Shown piece by piece: positions 35,612 to 43,976 of a stretch of DNA of 64,000 nt. Under the pieces are notes generated by a model. That model worked only from the letters and a program-made list of their open reading frames with translations. It was not told where the DNA came from and ran no database searches. The stretch is from UBA11574 sp963752565 (GTDB taxonomy: Bacteria; Desulfobacterota; Desulfobacteria; Desulfobacterales; UBA11574). How positions within the stretch are numbered: the first letter of the stretch is position 1; each line of letters starts with the position of its first letter. The position numbers and the translations under genes are program-made. The stretch is taken from contig CAVVZC010000004.1 in the NCBI GenBank assembly GCA_963752565.1, positions 20,571 to 84,570 on the forward strand. Direction: 5' to 3'.

Positions 35612-36195
35612 AAAGAGTGAATAAAAAAGTTGGGTTGTTTTACTTTATCATGGCAGGAACCATGAGTCTTCATTTTTTGGGATTTGAAGCCCTGGCATCT
35701 GAAAGTTCAGGCGGTTGGCGACCCATATATGACGAGGTTCTGTTATGGTTCAATTTTGGAATCATCGTCTTTGTTTTTATTAAGTACGGTAAAACACCTT
35801 TAATGAATTTATTGCATGGTCCCAAAGAGAAAATTGCCCAGGAAATAGAACGGATAGAGGAAAAGAAAAAGCAGGCCGCTGATAAAGTCACCGAGATCAA
35901 TAAAATGGTTGATGAAAGTGAAGCTCGTTTTGCTAAAATAAAAGCTCGAATTGTAGAGCAAGGAGAAAGGAAAAAAAAGGAGATTATTAAATCAGCTCAA
36001 CAGCAAAGCAAAACGATGCTGAAAGATACCAAGAAAAGGATTGACATTCAATTTGTTCAGGCAAAATATACTCTCAGGAAAGAATTGGTAGACAGTGCCA
36101 TGGATATGGCCATGGAACGACTTCCCAGGGAGATCACCCTGGAAGACAACGATAAATTTACCCGTCTATTTCTGGAAGGCACTTTGGCAGAATAA
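35608..36195 (+). CDS. atpF: ATP synthase F0 subunit b
   Basis: 195 residues. A possible N-terminal signal-like helix (VGLFYFIMAGTMSLHFLGF), then a second membrane helix (VLLWFNFGIIVFVFIKYGKTPL, about 45-66), then a long coiled helix (RIEEKKKQAADKVTEINKMV) for the peripheral stalk. It is the last gene of the F0 operon; no F1 gene (delta, alpha, gamma, beta, epsilon) follows, so F1 must be encoded elsewhere. A terminator lies 22 nt downstream. Confidence 0.88.
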   Translation: MKRVNKKVGLFYFIMAGTMSLHFLGFEALASESSGGWRPIYDEVLLWFNFGIIVFVFIKYGKTPLMNLLHGPKEKIAQEIERIEEKKKQAADKVTEINKMVDESEARFAKIKARIVEQGERKKKEIIKSAQQQSKTMLKDTKKRIDIQFVQAKYTLRKELVDSAMDMAMERLPREITLEDNDKFTRLFLEGTLAE

Positions 36196-36216
36196 TGTAA
36201 ACGTATAACAGATTTT

Positions 36217-36250
36217 AAAAGCTCGGTTTGCTATGAACCGGGCTTTTTGT
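36217..36250 (+). terminator. Rho-independent terminator of the F0 operon
   Basis: AAAAGCTCGGTT-TGCTATG-AACCGGGCTTTTTG: 11-12-bp stem with one mismatch followed by T-rich sequence. Confidence 0.85.
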
Positions 36251-36352
36251 TTTTAAGTGATAATCTTCTTGACTTAATGTATAGAGTTTATTAAATGAGA
36301 TCTATTATCATTTAGTTGTAACCGTTGATTAATTCGGAAAGTGAGTTTGCCA

Positions 36353-36757
36353 ATGGCTGATCCTAAAGAACGATTTGATTCCATTATAAAAAAATTAAGG
36401 GAAAACGATCATAAGCTCACACCCCAACGTCTGGCTGTGATAAAGATTCTGGCCCAAAGTGAGGGGCATCCAAGTGTCGAAAAGATTTACGAGCAACTGC
36501 AGAATGATTTCCCTACCATGAGCCTGGCGACGGTGTATCGCGATGTCATTCTGATCAAATCATTGGGAGAAGCCTTAGAACTAGGCTTTGCGGATGGAAG
36601 CAACCGCTATGACGGCAATAAGCCTTATCCCCATCCACATGTGATCTGTATCCGGTGTAATAAAATAATTGATCCGGATCTGGCCAGCCTTACGGATATG
36701 GCCAAGGAAGTTGCCGATGAAACCGGTTTTAAAATACGAGGAGAAGAAAATGTCTGA
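36353..36757 (+). CDS. Fur/PerR-family metalloregulator, C-terminally short
   Basis: 134 residues from ATG 36353 (MADPKERFDSIIKKL); an upstream GTG (36341) is less likely. Winged-helix part with KLTPQRLAVIKIL and TVYRDVILIKSLGE (DNA-reading helix), then HPHVICIRCNKIIDPD holding His ligands and one CxxC. The usual second CxxC near the C-terminus is missing; the protein stops at FKIRGEENV, about 10-15 residues short. The stop codon lies inside the start region of the next gene, so the pair is coupled. Likely controls metal or peroxide response; PerR-like by the sequence pattern, but this is not certain. Confidence 0.85.
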   Translation: MADPKERFDSIIKKLRENDHKLTPQRLAVIKILAQSEGHPSVEKIYEQLQNDFPTMSLATVYRDVILIKSLGEALELGFADGSNRYDGNKPYPHPHVICIRCNKIIDPDLASLTDMAKEVADETGFKIRGEENV

Positions 36758-36950
36758 AAAAAAATTCAAGCAAGTCTGTCAATGTGAAAACTGTGGCAAT
36801 GAAGCCGAAATGATGATCACCTGTTCCCTGGAGGAACACACGGAAGAACATGTGGAACCATCCACGGCTCCCGCAAAAAAAAGGAAAATCAAAGGGCAGG
36901 CTGTATGCAGCGATTGCGGCAACGAGGCCGACATGTGGATTGATCTGTAA
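36750..36950 (+). CDS. Small protein with two zinc-ribbon half motifs
   Basis: 66 residues from ATG 36750 with GAGGAG 6 nt upstream, overlapping the end of the Fur-like gene by 8 nt. The two halves repeat the pattern CxxCGNEAxMx(I): CENCGNEAEMMI near the start and CSDCGNEADMWI at the end, separated by a basic KKRKIK stretch. Four cysteines could hold one zinc. The tight overlap with a metal-sensing repressor suggests a related metal or redox job. Family not recognised. Confidence 0.75.
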   Translation: MSEKKFKQVCQCENCGNEAEMMITCSLEEHTEEHVEPSTAPAKKRKIKGQAVCSDCGNEADMWIDL

Positions 36951-37008
36951 TCACAAATCTATTTTTCTCATTTATTTTACATAACACAGGCCTTATCTCC
37001 TATGCTGA

Positions 37009-37248
37009 ATGGTTGAACATGGGACAACGCCTGTTTTGCCCCCTGAGAGGCTCAAGGAGATGGGGTACAAAATTGCAGCCTATCCTTTGACGCTTTTGTC
37101 TTCGGCATTATATGCCATGCGTGAAGTTTTGCACTATATGCGGGAAGGGAAAATGCCTGAAAGGATCCTTGATTTTATCGAATTGCAGTCCGTCGTTGGA
37201 TTTTTTGAATATGATGAAAACTTGAAACGTTTTGAAAGCAAAAAATAG
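37009..37248 (+). pseudogene. C-terminal remnant of an isocitrate lyase/PEP mutase family protein
   Basis: 79 codons: MVEHGTTPVLPPERLKEMGY, then KIAAYPLTLLSSALYAMREVL. The match is to the last quarter of methylisocitrate lyase/PEP mutase-like proteins (normally about 290 residues; NMVEGGKTP..L..AE.LGFKIAxYP). The barrel with the catalytic residues is missing, and an in-frame TGA directly precedes the ATG. It marks the left side of the ParA-containing segment. An expressed short protein cannot be excluded. Confidence 0.65.
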
Positions 37249-37336
37249 ATTCGGGCACCATTAATTTCAAAAAAAGGTTTAATAACACCATATCAACAAG
37301 ATACCGGACTTTCTTCCACACAAAAATATCATCAAT

Positions 37337-38017
37337 TTATGCTTGCTTTGTTCTAACAACGCAAAACCGGTACAAATCTAACGGATTTGCAATATGATGA
37401 TTTTCAGACAATATTTCTTCATACTTTTCAAAGTCTTTTGAGGTACATCTTTTTTTGTTATAAATCCGATGGATCTTGTCTATAAATTCACATGTTGAAA
37501 AATAGTCTTCTATTTGATGGTTGTTTGGATAATTCTTTAAATAACTCCAATAGGCTTTTCGAAGTCTGGCAGACTGATAGAATGTCGATGTTTTTTCTGT
37601 CTTGTAGTAAACTTGCCTCGAATCCTGATTGAACAAATTAATGTTAAGCTTTGTTTCTTTTTTGCAGCCCAATACATTTTTGATTCTTCCAAGTGCTTTA
37701 AAATATCTTTCTTTATCGTTAATTCCAACCTCATCACCCGAAAAAAGATAAGCCTTTTGCAAAACGTACCCTTCGAGCGACATATCCGTTAAAGCATAAA
37801 AAATATCATCAGAAAAATAGCCCGGGCAGTTTTCATTTCGGCAATCTTCCAACATCCTGTCAAACCATGCGAAACCTATATTTCGCTTTAATGTATGGTA
37901 CTTATCATTCAAGTTATGGGTATTTAATTGACTTCTATGCCCGAATAAAATTTCAGTCTTTTTTTCAAGAGGCATTTTCTCATGGTACTTTTTATCAATT
38001 TCAACTGGGATTTCCAT
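37337..38017 (-). CDS. Unknown protein in the ParA module
   Basis: 226 residues from ATG 38017 with GGAGAAG about 7 nt upstream. No membrane helix or signal. Rich in Lys, Asn and Tyr, unlike the neighbouring housekeeping genes. Several cysteines (NENCPGYF, CKKET, STCEFID) and a helical middle (ARLRKAYWSYLKNYPNNHQ). No known family recognised. It lies 100 nt after the ParB-tail protein gene on the same strand and probably belongs to one unit with parA. Confidence 0.65.
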   Translation of the reverse strand: MEIPVEIDKKYHEKMPLEKKTEILFGHRSQLNTHNLNDKYHTLKRNIGFAWFDRMLEDCRNENCPGYFSDDIFYALTDMSLEGYVLQKAYLFSGDEVGINDKERYFKALGRIKNVLGCKKETKLNINLFNQDSRQVYYKTEKTSTFYQSARLRKAYWSYLKNYPNNHQIEDYFSTCEFIDKIHRIYNKKRCTSKDFEKYEEILSENHHIANPLDLYRFCVVRTKQA

Positions 38018-38117
38018 TATCTACTTCTCCATTATTAATTGTTTTCGTTATAGATATTGAGTCTTCTTGAGTGATAACATTTAAGAAGCATTTTTACAAT
38101 AATTACTTTCGCAAAAT

Positions 38118-38672
38118 TCATGGGCATTTAACTTCTCCATTGATAAAAATGGTGACGCTCTCTTCCGTGCATTTTTTCATTCCCGGCTGGGAGATCCTAT
38201 CCGTTTTTTTCAGTTCAATGCTCTTTACGCTGTAGTTTCCTTCGAGATGTTTTGAAAGGGATTTTAGCATATCCTTTTGAGCTTCTGGCGTATTTGGATA
38301 TGTTATATTTCTGCGGACAATCACATTTTCTTCGATATCACACTTGATTTTAGTATTATCTGCCGATGTTTCCTTAACCACAAAATTGTTGTCTGCATTT
38401 TCTTGAAAAACCGGGTCAAAAAACTCGCAATAGCTTCCACTTGTTAGTGATATCGTGTCCATATAACGAACACCGTATTTATTATTGTTAAGAGTGAAAA
38501 TTTTGCATTTTGACGCGTTATTGGAATCATTAATGATGTGAACACAAAACTCACAAGTTGCATCTCTTAACTTTTTTGAAGAGAAACCGTTTAGCATTTT
38601 TTTATCTTTCCGGGTTGATAAAAATATGTCTGAAATGTCATCGAGTCCCCGACCAAGGCTTTTTTTTGCCAT
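38118..38672 (-). CDS. ParA-partner candidate: ParB-like N-terminal tail without ParB core
   Basis: 184 residues from ATG 38672, 7 nt after the parA stop, with GGGGG ribosome site. It begins MAKKSLGRGLDDISDIF, nearly identical to the ParB N-terminal tail (KxGLGxGLDxL) that stimulates ParA ATPase. After that there is no ParB/Srx nuclease-like motif and no helix-turn-helix. Instead there are CEFCVHI, a predicted beta-rich middle (NKYGVRYMDTISLTSGSYC) and a C-terminal part ending VTIFINGEVKCP. It may link ParA to a cargo. The family beyond the tail is not recognised. Confidence 0.78.
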   Translation of the reverse strand: MAKKSLGRGLDDISDIFLSTRKDKKMLNGFSSKKLRDATCEFCVHIINDSNNASKCKIFTLNNNKYGVRYMDTISLTSGSYCEFFDPVFQENADNNFVVKETSADNTKIKCDIEENVIVRRNITYPNTPEAQKDMLKSLSKHLEGNYSVKSIELKKTDRISQPGMKKCTEESVTIFINGEVKCP

Positions 38673-38679
38673 TTTCCCC

Positions 38680-39753
38680 CTAAATCTTGATTACGGAGTT
38701 TTTGCCTCCAAATGGATTGTTGACCTGGTTGGAATTGTTTTGATCTGCAGCCCATTCATCATCAATAAGAAACCTGTATTGGTATGTGCCTGGTACAAGA
38801 CTGACACGTTTTGACCATGTCCCATCTCTTTTGCGCTCCATGAGAGACGCCTCGGACGTGTTCCAATTGTTGAAGGTTCCGACTATTTTGACATAACTTG
38901 CTTTTGGTGCATCGTAAATAAATTGCTTTTCTACCATATTCGCTAATGGAAGAGGCTTTTTTTGCTTAACGGGCTGTTTAGCAAGAATTTTTTCCTCTGC
39001 GATCACTTCTTTTGCAAGGGCCATATAATCTCTGAACCCGGCGGCTTTTTGATCATAATCTACTATGGATTTGCCAAAGCTCGCCGCTTCCTTCAACGTA
39101 ACATTGGTATTTATTACGGTTATAAACATAGAATCCTGAAAATGTTTTTGTATATCCTGCAAAACTTCTTTTGAGATTCTTGTCCGCTTATCATACATCG
39201 TCGCAATAACCTTTATCCGAACTTCATGCCCTGTTTTTTCCCGAACCAGATCTATTATCTTTAACAGCCGACTAATCCCATGCAGTGAAAACAAGCTCAT
39301 CTCAATAGGAACGATCACCTCCGTCGAAGCAATGAAAGAATTAAACGTCAGCAGTCCGAGGCTCGGTGGGCAGTCAATGATTACGTAATCATAAATTTGA
39401 TATAAACCGTCAATTGCTTCCTTAAGTTTGGTCTCCCTGCCTTGCACCTTGGAAAGATGTTGCTCTAATGCGCTTAAGGAAATATTTGATGGAGCGATAT
39501 CGAAGTTGTCATCAACCTCAATTGTCACGTCATTAAGAAATGCTTTAGCGTCATTCGAATCGTAAAGTGCGTCACAAACTGTTTTTTCCAACTCGCCGGT
39601 ATGGATATTTAAACCTATCGCAGAATGTCCCTGTGGGTCCATATCGATGAGAAGTACCTTTCGACCCTTTTGTGCCAAGCATGCAGACAGGTTAATAGCG
39701 GAAGTTGTCTTACCACATCCCCCTTTTTGGTTGGCAATCGAAATAATCCTCAT
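38680..39753 (-). CDS. ParA-type ATPase fused to a CBM48/AMPK-type glycogen-binding domain
   Basis: 357 residues from ATG 39753 (GGAGG 5 nt before it; another ATG 3 nt earlier is too close). ParA domain (1-250): deviant Walker A NQKGGCGKTTSAINL, DMDPQGHSAIGL, Walker B VIIDCPPSLG. After a Lys/Pro linker, residues about 270-357 form a CBM48 domain: VKIVGTFNNWN, W..R..L.PGTYQYRFLIDDEW, ending GGKNSVIKI. The two tryptophans (FNNW, EW) and the Asn of KNS that bind glycogen in AMPK-beta are kept; the Lys of YKF is Arg here. ParA proteins position DNA or protein cargo; a glucan-binding ParA points to a carbohydrate granule or capsule as cargo. This is inference. Confidence 0.9.
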   Translation of the reverse strand: MRIISIANQKGGCGKTTSAINLSACLAQKGRKVLLIDMDPQGHSAIGLNIHTGELEKTVCDALYDSNDAKAFLNDVTIEVDDNFDIAPSNISLSALEQHLSKVQGRETKLKEAIDGLYQIYDYVIIDCPPSLGLLTFNSFIASTEVIVPIEMSLFSLHGISRLLKIIDLVREKTGHEVRIKVIATMYDKRTRISKEVLQDIQKHFQDSMFITVINTNVTLKEAASFGKSIVDYDQKAAGFRDYMALAKEVIAEEKILAKQPVKQKKPLPLANMVEKQFIYDAPKASYVKIVGTFNNWNTSEASLMERKRDGTWSKRVSLVPGTYQYRFLIDDEWAADQNNSNQVNNPFGGKNSVIKI

Positions 39754-39791
39754 CATTTCCTCCTTTGTCTTAAAATATCATTTGCGCCATC

Positions 39792-39833
39792 AAAAAAGCC
39801 CCCAAAAGGACATCGAATCCCCATGGAGGCTTG
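39792..39833 (-). promoter_or_regulatory. Terminator-like hairpin in the parA leader
   Basis: On the minus strand AAGCCTCC (39833-39826) pairs with GGGGGCTT (39803-39796), followed by six T. It lies about 40 nt before the parA start, with no minus-strand gene upstream, so it looks like a leader attenuator or the end of a short leader RNA. Confidence 0.5.
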
Positions 39834-39952
39834 ATATGGATATTTAAGGACCTCTTTCATTATGATATTACACCATCCAAAGGTTAATATGTGAAAAAGA
39901 TCTTAATTCAACATACCATATTATAAGACATATTGTGTGTCAAGAAAAAAAT

Positions 39953-40354
39953 TCTACAATATATTGTAGCAAAAAACGATATATGATTGAACGGGGGCTG
40001 GCCCTCAAAGAAGCGGTGATCAGCGCCGGCGCTACCCGGCTCAGACCGGTAGTGCTCACGGCAATTACCACGATCCTGGGACTCATCCCCATGGTTACCG
40101 GCGTTTCCTTTGACTTCCGTCATCTGGCAATTTCCTGGGTGAGTGAGTCGAGTCAGTGGTGGCGCTCCATGGCCATTGTGGTAATTTTCGGGCTTATGGT
40201 GGCAACTTTTTTGACGCTGATCGTTGTACCCACCCTATACTCCCTCTTCTCCAGTGTGGGGGAAAAAGGTCGGAATGCATCACAGTGGCTGCATGATATC
40301 TACTGGAAACCCTACCGATGGCTGGCAGGTGAAAGACTTACTCGGAAACCGTAA
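39953..40354 (+). pseudogene. C-terminal remnant of an RND efflux permease
   Basis: The sequence MIERGLALKEAVISAGATRL, then RPVVLTAITTILGLIPM and AIVVIFGLMVATFLTLIVVPTLYSLF, is the last part (helices 11-12) of an AcrB/MMPL-like RND transporter, normally over 1000 residues. Before it the sequence is unrelated and AT-rich, so the gene was cut at about 39950. The last residues (WKPYRWLAGERLTRKP) look like an ordinary RND tail. It marks the right side of the ParA segment. Confidence 0.8.
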
Positions 40355-40540
40355 AAACACACCTGAACAGTATCTACCAGAAGCTCAGCGTCACCCCCTG
40401 TCCCCAAGTCTCTCAGTCTCCCCTTCCCCCTATCTTCCTGGCACCTGTCATCCGACACCTGTTTGGAGCGAAGCGGACTTGTCCGCCTGTGCTGTGTGGT
40501 GGAGATTTATCCGCCTTTAGAGGATCCCGATGTATCGGGG

Positions 40541-40566
40541 ACACTTGACACCTGACGCCTGACACC
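40541..40566 (+). repeat. Short tandem GACACYTGAC-type repeat
   Basis: ACACTTGACACCTGACGCCTGACACC: three near-copies of a 10-base unit before the L,D-transpeptidase gene. The rest of 40355-40622 has no gene. Confidence 0.5.
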
Positions 40567-40622
40567 TTATTATAAACGCCATCGACACCGCAATTTGAAC
40601 AAGGAAGAGAAGGGAGAAATCA

Positions 40623-42281
40623 ATGGGGAGATGGCAACACGCGACAATGGCGGTCATGGTTCTGGGGGCACTGATATTTTGCTCCGCCCACAGTTATGCA
40701 GCTTCAAAAGATGCGTATCAGAACGTGTTCATCGAGCATCTGGAAATGGGGCCGGCCACCTACCTGAATATCAATGCTCACGGCAAAATCGCCGCGGATA
40801 TCGATACAAGGCTCACCGAGATATATCATGGCAACGGGCTGCAGCCTTTCTGGATCAGGAACGGCAAGCCCAGCTCGCGTGCCGCCGACATTCTCGCCGT
40901 ACTGATAGACGCAAAAAGTCACGGGCTCGATCCGGCCAGTTATTTTGTAGACAAGATTCACCAATTCTGGGACAGCAAGGATACTACCGGTCTGGTGCGG
41001 CTGGATATCCTTCTGACATTGGGCATGATGCGCTACGTGGCCGATCAGCGGGAGGGCCGAATGGAGCCGCACGAGGTCGATCCCAAGCTCTTTGCCGCCG
41101 CCCGCGATGTGGAGGTGGACTGGGACCTTCTCAGGCAAACGGCCTTCGAGGCACTGGACATGAAAGCCTTTCTGGATCAACAGGCACCGCCGTTTCTGCA
41201 ATACCGCGAATTGCAAAAAAAACTGGCCGAATATCGGGCGCTTGCCGCAAAAGGCGGGTGGCCGTCAATTCCCGCTGGAAAGGCTTTGAAACCGGGCATT
41301 GAGGACCAACGGATAACCATTGTTAGAAAACGGCTGGCCGTCACGGGAGAGCTGATACCAGAAAATATGGACAGTGCCGTGTTTGATACGGCGCTGGCAG
41401 AGGCCGTCAAACGATTCCAGAAGCGCCACAATTTGAACCCGGACGGTGTGGTCGGCGACCAGACACTGGCCGATATGAATGTACCGGTTGCAGCCAGAAT
41501 CGAACAGATTATCATCAATATGGAACGGTATCGCTGGCTGAAACGGCGTATGGACGATCGCCTGGTAGCGGTCAATATCGCGGGTTTCGAGGCGTTTGCC
41601 GGCAAACCGGGGAAATTCGATTTAACGATGCCGGTGATCGTCGGCAAAACATATCACAAAACACCGGTTTTCAGCGACACGATAAAGTATGTGGTCATCA
41701 ATCCTTATTGGAATCTGACGCCCAGCATCGCCCGCAATGAAACACTGCCGAGGCTGAAGAAAGACCCCCATTATCTGGAGAAACACAATATGCGGATTTT
41801 CCAGGGCTGGGGGCCGGATGCACCGGAACTGGATGCCACGACCATCGATTGGAGCAACGTTTCGAAGAAAGACATGAACAGATACCGCGTCCGCCAGGAC
41901 CCGGGCCCGGACAACGCCCTCGGTACCCTAAAGCTCGTCTTCCCGAATAAATATAATGTCTATCTGCACGACACGCCGGCTCACGGCTTGTTCAAACAGG
42001 AGCGGCGTGCGTTCAGCCACGGCTGCATCCGCATGGACCGGCCGGCGGAAATGGCGGCCTGGGTGCTGGGCGGAGAAGAAAAAGGGTGGAGTCTTTCGCG
42101 GGTCAATGAAATCGTCGCAAGCCGGAAACGCCAGGTGTTCGTGCTGGATCAGCCAATACCGGTTTACATATTGTACCGCACGGCGTTTGTGAATCCTAAA
42201 GACAACACGCTTTATTTTTATGAGGATATATACGGCCGGGATCAACTTCTTGCAAAGGCGTTGTTCGGCACCGGTGGCTGA
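40623..42281 (+). CDS. Periplasmic L,D-transpeptidase, LdtD/YcbB type
   Basis: 552 residues with a signal peptide (about 1-27). A peptidoglycan-binding domain (about 250-300: FDTALAEAVKRFQKRHNLNPDGVVGDQTLADMN) precedes the YkuD catalytic domain, with H (YLHDTPAHGLF) and C468 in FSHGCIRM. The order N-domain, PG-binding, YkuD and the large size match YcbB/LdtD. It makes 3-3 cross-links between meso-diaminopimelate residues of peptidoglycan. AAGGGAG precedes the ATG at 40623. Single-gene unit. Confidence 0.93.
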   Translation: MGRWQHATMAVMVLGALIFCSAHSYAASKDAYQNVFIEHLEMGPATYLNINAHGKIAADIDTRLTEIYHGNGLQPFWIRNGKPSSRAADILAVLIDAKSHGLDPASYFVDKIHQFWDSKDTTGLVRLDILLTLGMMRYVADQREGRMEPHEVDPKLFAAARDVEVDWDLLRQTAFEALDMKAFLDQQAPPFLQYRELQKKLAEYRALAAKGGWPSIPAGKALKPGIEDQRITIVRKRLAVTGELIPENMDSAVFDTALAEAVKRFQKRHNLNPDGVVGDQTLADMNVPVAARIEQIIINMERYRWLKRRMDDRLVAVNIAGFEAFAGKPGKFDLTMPVIVGKTYHKTPVFSDTIKYVVINPYWNLTPSIARNETLPRLKKDPHYLEKHNMRIFQGWGPDAPELDATTIDWSNVSKKDMNRYRVRQDPGPDNALGTLKLVFPNKYNVYLHDTPAHGLFKQERRAFSHGCIRMDRPAEMAAWVLGGEEKGWSLSRVNEIVASRKRQVFVLDQPIPVYILYRTAFVNPKDNTLYFYEDIYGRDQLLAKALFGTGG

Positions 42282-42289
42282 AAATGAAA

Positions 42290-42454
42290 AAGCAAGGGGA
42301 TCATCGAGTTTTGCCAGATCACCGGGATTTTCAAGATCCAGATAGACCGACTGTTTGATTTTTTTACTATTTGACCGGCCAATGTTGTCTTACCGCATTG
42401 CCGCAGCCCCGGAATCGCTGCAGCCGGATTATTTTGTAACCGTCTCTTGACCAT
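42290..42454 (-). pseudogene. N-terminal remnant of an AAA ATPase (DUF4143-type)
   Basis: The minus strand reads MVKRRLQNNPAAAIPGLRQC then GKTTLAGQIVKKS (a P-loop GLRQCGKTT), and then, one frame over, VYLDLENPGDLAKLDDPLAF. This is the start of ATPases of the AAA_14/DUF4143 family, with a frameshift around the A run and no remainder. It lies just after the L,D-transpeptidase gene; dead fragment. Confidence 0.7.
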
Positions 42455-42605
42455 ACCAGTGAGATGTCTGTTAATTAATCTATTAAACCTTCAGCTGCGC
42501 TGAAGGTTCCCCTGAATGGTAATAGTGGCTTGACTGGTCCTATAAAGGCATTGTTGACTGGATCCCTTAAATGCTGCATATTGAAAATCTCAAGCAGGCA
42601 TTTCA

Positions 42606-43976
42606 ATGACTAGTAACGATGAAGGCACATTTAAAATTTTCCATTATTGTTTTGTGTTTGCAGTCTGTTTTCTCATCTTAAGCGCCGGCGGCCGAGTGTT
42701 GGCCGATCCTCCACATACCCAAAGCATCGATTCCTATTACAGGGCTTTGTCTGAAAGAGTGGAAAAGGGGGTAACTGGCCCCATCGGAGGTTGGCACTAC
42801 TATTACAAGGACGGTTTTCATATTGACAGCCGCGAGAAAAATCTCGAGTTCGAGATCAATGGGCGCATCTTGGTGGACGGCGGCAACATTGATGCTGATG
42901 AAGAGTTAAAAAGGACTTTTCCCGATCTGGACGGCGGCAATACGGTATTTCGTAAACTGAGCGTTTCTACCTATGGAAATATCTATGACGCGTTTGATTT
43001 CAAAATTGATATCGATTTTGCCAATGTAAGAGATATTCAGGATGTCTGGATTCGCTATCTAAAAAATCCGTATCTTAAAAAAATCAAAATCGGTCACCAG
43101 AAAGAGCCGTTATCCCTGGGATATCTCACCAGCATCACCCGGACGACCTTTATGGAAAGAGCGCTGCCCGTGAATGCTTTTGGTTTGGGTCGCAACATCG
43201 GTATCAGATACGACAGCTTAAATTCAGACAAACGAATAAACTGGGGCGCGGGCGTTTTTTTGAATACCGGTTCTTTTTCGACCCTTGGGGAAGGGAACAG
43301 TCAAATCAGTTCGGGCAATGGATTTGACCTATCGACCAGAGTCTTCGGTCTTCCGGTGTTTGAAGAAAACGGCGAAAAAATACTGCATATCGGTCTGGGG
43401 TACAACCACGGATTTCGCAATGAAGACGATTCAGACAAGCCGATGCGATTTCGTACAAGGCCCGAGTCGCGCCTCACAAACGACAGGCTGGTGGATACGG
43501 GCCCTATTCCCGGCAAAGGTCGGGATACGGTCAATGCTGAAGTGGCCATGGTTTCCGGGCCGTTGTCTTTTCAGGGACAGTGCTTTTATCTTTCAACGAA
43601 TGCAGACGCGGTAAGTGATCCGGATTTTTGGGGATATTACGCGTATGTAAGTTATTTTATTACCGGAGAACACCGAAAATATAACCCATCCATCGGAGTA
43701 TTTACCGGGGTTGAGCCACAACCTCGGTTTCATCCATTAAAAGGTGAATGGGGCGCCTGGGAACTTGCGCTGCGGCACTCCTATGTAGACTTGAACGACG
43801 GTGACATCCATGGGGGTAAAGAAAGCAATGTCACCACAGGGTTGAACTGGATTCATAATCGAAACGTACGACTGATGTTTAACTACATCCATGCATACGT
43901 CAAAGATCGGGCATCACCGCCGGTTGAAAATGGGAGATCACATATCTTACAGGTACGGTTCCAATTTCTATGGTAA
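42606..43976 (+). CDS. Outer-membrane porin, OprP/OprO (phosphate-selective) family
   Basis: 456 residues with a signal peptide (to about 34). Alternating beta strands and the family text GRILVDGGNID, KIGHQKEPLSLGYLTSITRTTFMERALPV and VNAEVAMVSGPLSFQGQCFY, ending in a C-terminal aromatic residue (FQFLW), identify a porin P barrel. OprP/OprO channels take up phosphate or polyphosphate across the outer membrane; the lysine ladder cannot be checked here. The start lies in the frame at ATG 42606; no regulatory site is obvious. Confidence 0.88.
   Translation: MTSNDEGTFKIFHYCFVFAVCFLILSAGGRVLADPPHTQSIDSYYRALSERVEKGVTGPIGGWHYYYKDGFHIDSREKNLEFEINGRILVDGGNIDADEELKRTFPDLDGGNTVFRKLSVSTYGNIYDAFDFKIDIDFANVRDIQDVWIRYLKNPYLKKIKIGHQKEPLSLGYLTSITRTTFMERALPVNAFGLGRNIGIRYDSLNSDKRINWGAGVFLNTGSFSTLGEGNSQISSGNGFDLSTRVFGLPVFEENGEKILHIGLGYNHGFRNEDDSDKPMRFRTRPESRLTNDRLVDTGPIPGKGRDTVNAEVAMVSGPLSFQGQCFYLSTNADAVSDPDFWGYYAYVSYFITGEHRKYNPSIGVFTGVEPQPRFHPLKGEWGAWELALRHSYVDLNDGDIHGGKESNVTTGLNWIHNRNVRLMFNYIHAYVKDRASPPVENGRSHILQVRFQFLW

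Noticed and set aside
39935..39953. Start of the RND fragment as a real 139-residue protein
   Set aside because: The first residues come from unrelated AT-rich sequence and only the last two helices of an RND permease follow; treated as a remnant.
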